Source: Candidatus Poribacteria bacterium (GTDB lineage: Bacteria; Poribacteria; WGA-4E; WGA-3G). From it: a stretch of DNA of 64,000 bases. A program made the translations under genes and the position numbers. The notes beneath the pieces are model-generated. The model ran no database searches. It saw only the letters and a program-made list of their open reading frames with translations, and had not been told where the DNA came from. Location: NCBI GenBank assembly GCA_028820635.1, contig JAPPIG010000115.1, positions 62,001 through 126,000 of the forward strand. Reading direction: 5' to 3'. Below are positions 61,601 through 64,000 of this stretch, one piece after another. The first letter of the stretch is position 1. Each line of letters begins with the position of its first letter.

Positions 61601-64000
61601 AGATACCACAGGAATTGGTATAGCGGTAGGAGAAGACGAATCCAACATCGTTGTAACGAGTGCCAGTGGACTACCGGTGCCTGGAGTCATAACAACCAAA
61701 GGCAATAATCAACTAATTTGGCGACCGATAGCACTTCCAACTGACGGGAGTGCTGATGGAAGCTACACTGTTGCTGTCACACCAGTAGATAAAGCGGGAC
61801 GTACAGGGGACGTTGCGTATCGAGCATTTATATTTGATACACAGGAACCCCGAATTACGGCTGCTACACGCGTAACGTTGCATCAACCGATCTCTTATAT
61901 CGGAGAAAGTTTGACGGGGTTACAACTCACCGTTGAAGATGTTGGGCCAGCATCGCTCGAACTTGACGATCAGACAATTGAACTCAAAAAGAAAGATGGT
62001 GAAGTAGTTCAAGGACAAATAACACATGACGGTATAAACCAACTCTTCTTTACTCTTTCTGTACCTTTACCGACCGATGGTAGTGCTGATGGAGAATACA
62101 CTTTGACGGTTAGCCTCGTTGACAAAGCAGGTAATCCGTATCGGGTTGAACACGACATTTTTTATGATTCTCAAGTGCCGCACTTATCTGCAGTCACGTT
62201 GAATACCGAAACTCCCGTAAACCTAACACCTTATCAACTTACGGATGTATCTGAATCTATCAACAAACTTACGCTAAATTTTGTAGAGGCGACCCGTGTT
62301 GACTTTGAAAATACGGTGATTAGTCTAAGAGGTCCAAATACCACTGTGATTCCGCTCGCCTTAGAAAACAACGGTGTTGACCAAGTGACAGCAAGTTTTG
62401 TCTCTCTCACACAGGGTGGTTTGTATACATTGTCAGTAACACCTCGGGATATAGCAGGCAATACCGCACAAGGTGCAGTGTCCTACCCGTTCCAACTTCA
62501 GTTTGAAGTGCCTGGACTATCTTCTGTGAAAGCAAACACAATAGATACTTCGGTAGAACTTCTCCAACATGAAATTGTTGAGATTTCTGCACCTATTGAC
62601 AGCCTGACACTTGACTTCACGGATGCTACACAGATTGACTCCGAAAATACCAGAGTAGTGTTGACAGGACCAGATGCACAAGAAATTTCCATCACCCAAG
62701 AAAACAATGAAAACTTGCAGTTAATAGTCCATTTTATTTCTTTAACACAAAGCGGTCTCTACACTCTTTCTGTCACACCACAGGATAAATCGGGTAATAT
62801 CGCCCAGAGTGCCACTCAATACCGGTTTCGACTTGACATCGTCCTGCCAGCAGTTAGTTCAGTCCTAATTGATGGCAAACTCGGTGCACCTATATACGTC
62901 AATAATGTTGATGTTGAGATCGTCGCTACATTCACAGAACCAACCGGAGTCGGGTTAGCATTAGGTAATGACGGATCAACCATTGTCGTCAGTAATGCAG
63001 AAGGGCTTCCGATATCCGGGACTACGACTTCCAATGGGACAAATCAGTTGACTTGGACTCCTACAGCACTTCCAATTGACGGCAGTGCTGATGGAAAATC
63101 TACTGTTGCTGTCACACCAGTAGATAAAGCCGGTCGTACGGGTGATGTTGCATATCGCTCATTCATATATGATACGCAGGAACCCCGCATAACGGCGGCT
63201 ACACCTATAACACTTCATCAACCGATCTCCTATATTGGTAGTTTGACGCAATTCCAGCTTACCGTTGAAGATGTTGGTCCAGCATCGCTTGAACTGGACG
63301 ATCAAACAATTGAACTACAAAACAAAGATGGTGAAGCGGTGCAAGGGCAAATAACACATGATGGAGTAAACCAACTCTTTTTCACACTCTCCGCTCCTTT
63401 ACCAACAGATGGCAGTGCTGATGGAGAATACACGCTGGCGGTTAACCTCGTTGATAAAGCTGGTAATCCACATCAGGCAGTTCACAACATTTTTTATGAT
63501 TCACAAGTGCCGAGATTATCTTCAGTCACTTTAAATACCGAGACACCTTTAGACCTAACACCTTATCAAGTTACGGATCTATCTGAGTCTATCAACCAAC
63601 TCACCTTAAATTTTGTAGAGGCGACCCAAGTTGACTTTGAAAATACGGTGATTAGTCTAAGAGGTCCGGATGACGCTGCGATTCCGCTTACTTTAGAAAA
63701 TAACGGTGTTGATCAAGTGACAGCGAGTTTCGTCTCTCTCACACACGGCGGCTTGTATACACTTTTCGTAACACCACAAGATAAAGCGGGGAATGCTGCA
63801 CAAGGTGCAGTGTCCTACCCATTCCGCCTTGAGTTTGAAGTGCCGGGTCTATCGTCCGTGAAAGCAGACACAGCAGATACTTCCGTAGAACTCACACCTT
63901 ACGAGACTACCGAAATCTCTGAATCTATCAGCAGCTTCACGCTTCAGTTCACAGATGCAACGCGGATTGACTTTGAAAATACAAGAGTAACACTAACTGG
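58677..64000 (+). CDS. Giant secreted protein of Ig-like repeats, C-terminus beyond the window
   Basis: GTG start at 58677 behind GGGGGA; the in-frame upstream sequence has a TAG shortly before. The frame stays open to the window end (1,774 codons). A signal peptide with a long basic N-region ends FIQPAAWA. The first 240 residues hold FlgD-type Ig-like domains (VEWDGRV...LADGEYTIKVEL; YNWNGADS...FADGQYTLKLWV). Then follow about a dozen bacterial Ig-like domains with DGSADGEYTLTVSLVDKAGN and DFENTVISLRGP signatures. From about 61,500 two domain groups repeat with a period of 1,335 bp. It is likely exported and may form a long adhesive or structural filament; no sorting signal is visible because the end is missing. 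Confidence 0.9.
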   Translation, partial: MSKIKNSLSALCYKKKNTKLSFGFRWTTFLIFQLFVALLFIQPAAWAGLLSLSVDANGDTVFNGEEEKLEITFETGDDGAVGQTYAYKILANGQTIFTGPGPDSQLTKNQTVRVEWDGRVGSGDQRKKLADGEYTIKVELTQSNGLPVPAPERGELEVNATLDTTAPKITIGIGDNAFSPVLGTIPVYYSLSENATRAQLEFQRAPGDATIGRPIQVSSERGNHTYNWNGADSTANRFADGQYTLKLWVKDNGGNEATTAKTETITIDSTEPRITGIFLSDSISLIDGMFVNASIPTVSFTADDGEGTGIDLTGSDTEIQIKRVNGTDVNGTLTYGNRATFSLSNSIDALTENGSYEVSVSIADNVGNVTSRQAKFTFDNAAPTLKSVATNKGEFVSGSGLKGLTDFVEAALEDNIELNLDDSTIHLRGPDGNVILGQQTRPGNNKIRWRLFSPLSAKDGIQDGQYTVEIVGTDKAGNSTSPIQISFLFDNLAPELVSLKPVQDGEPFSILGNTVYHNLPLNQFIATFNDGEFGTGVVFSGDQEPTRIVFGTPNPDGSINAISGQSFPDRNNNELTYILDSPILKTDGSQDGNYILNVKATDSLGNTKTYTYQVIYDTQLPTLNTTVPAANQTVSNLSEVTIKLNETTSGIDFRRSTFRLIRGAEGNQVEIPVNISNNGTDTATLRLLQPIALDGSDDGTYTIEVTPTDLAGNIGAVVRRQFYLVSQTQPRVQLVTPETGTVSNLSNITVEIVNYIGSGINFDASTITVRNAQGLIVPQSKVEVDAASNQLTWSTEATIPRNGTADGEYTMTATFVDFSGNQFTQSFPFILDTQFPAIDTVKVGTDPQFQLSLDSATDVIESFSQITVAFDETDVDFENTAVSLTGPDGTEIALHRSNDGAGLLTLNFQNLAKLGTYILTVTPRDNIGNVSETPFIYRFHLDIAVPVVTSVLIGGQSGAVVYVNGSTGEIIATLADTTGIGIAVGEDESNIVVTSASGLPVPGVITTKGNNQLIWRPIALPTDGSADGSYTVAVTPVDKAGRTGDVAYRAFIFDTQEPRITAATRVTLHQPISYIGESLTGLQLTVEDVGPASLELDDQTIELKKKDGEVVQGQITHDGINQLFFTLSVPLPTDGSADGEYTLTVSLVDKAGNPYRVEHDIFYDSQVPHLSAVTLNTETPVNLTPYQLTDVSESINKLTLNFVEATRVDFENTVISLRGPNTTVIPLALENNGVDQVTASFVSLTQGGLYTLSVTPRDIAGNTAQGAVSYPFQLQFEVPGLSSVKANTIDTSVELLQHEIVEISAPIDSLTLDFTDATQIDSENTRVVLTGPDAQEISITQENNENLQLIVHFISLTQSGLYTLSVTPQDKSGNIAQSATQYRFRLDIVLPAVSSVLIDGKLGAPIYVNNVDVEIVATFTEPTGVGLALGNDGSTIVVSNAEGLPISGTTTSNGTNQLTWTPTALPIDGSADGKSTVAVTPVDKAGRTGDVAYRSFIYDTQEPRITAATPITLHQPISYIGSLTQFQLTVEDVGPASLELDDQTIELQNKDGEAVQGQITHDGVNQLFFTLSAPLPTDGSADGEYTLAVNLVDKAGNPHQAVHNIFYDSQVPRLSSVTLNTETPLDLTPYQVTDLSESINQLTLNFVEATQVDFENTVISLRGPDDAAIPLTLENNGVDQVTASFVSLTHGGLYTLFVTPQDKAGNAAQGAVSYPFRLEFEVPGLSSVKADTADTSVELTPYETTEISESISSFTLQFTDATRIDFENTRVTLT

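Overview
The window reads as an accessory-rich stretch of an uncultured Gram-negative bacterium. The cytochrome b6-type/Rieske pair, a secreted 14-repeat WD40 protein, a PhyH dioxygenase, several Gfo/Idh/MocA oxidoreductases, a galactonate-dehydratase-like enolase-superfamily enzyme, a LamG protein, ECF sigma factors with long C-terminal extensions and very many palindromic intergenic repeats together resemble Candidatus Poribacteria (sponge-associated) or a relative. That assignment is inference from gene content; no rRNA or tRNA gene is visible.

Region 1 (1-16.6 kb): a minus-strand PhyH gene (cut by the window edge) behind sppA, an apparently solitary DNA methyltransferase, a lipoprotein with Ig-like domains and a peroxiredoxin-like domain interrupted by an in-frame TGA exactly at the expected catalytic cysteine (probable selenoprotein), a two-gene cytochrome bc unit, a Gfo/Idh/MocA gene, then plus-strand WD40, enolase-superfamily, and a sigma factor fused to a degenerate M61-like peptidase plus PDZ domain, followed by a carboxypeptidase-regulatory-like protein and a LamG protein.

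Region 2 (17.7-49.1 kb): an unusual array of thirteen ABC-2 type permeases (five A/B pairs and three C-type genes) arranged around a single ATPase gene, a TolC-family channel gene and a large coiled-coil/beta-repeat protein that could bridge the periplasm. A second ECF sigma factor lies within the array. ECF-like promoter motifs (GCAACC-N16/17-CGWCT) stand before the sigma-peptidase fusion, the gene after it, the first permease pair and the ATPase, which suggests one regulon. Part of the array (22.5-25.5 kb) is repeated in inverted orientation at 34.8-37.8 kb, including the spacer.

Region 3 (49.2-52.6 kb): three paralogous secreted coiled-coil proteins whose globular domain is the same as the C-terminal extension of the second sigma factor; the three genes share a conserved leader with a GCAACT-N17-TATAGA-like promoter motif that has a partial counterpart before that sigma factor.

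Region 4 (52.7-64 kb): a small unknown gene, bifunctional NAD(P)H-hydrate repair enzyme, a nucleotidyltransferase with two small neighbours, an LDH2-type dehydrogenase, another Gfo/Idh/MocA enzyme, and the first 5.3 kb of a giant secreted protein made of Ig-like repeats with a higher-order unit of about 1,335 bp.

Intergenic DNA is filled with at least four families of MITE-like elements, built from interchangeable palindromic modules (GTAGGAGCGA...TCGCTCCTAC and others), some of them nested inside one another, in a terminator loop, or between a promoter and its gene.
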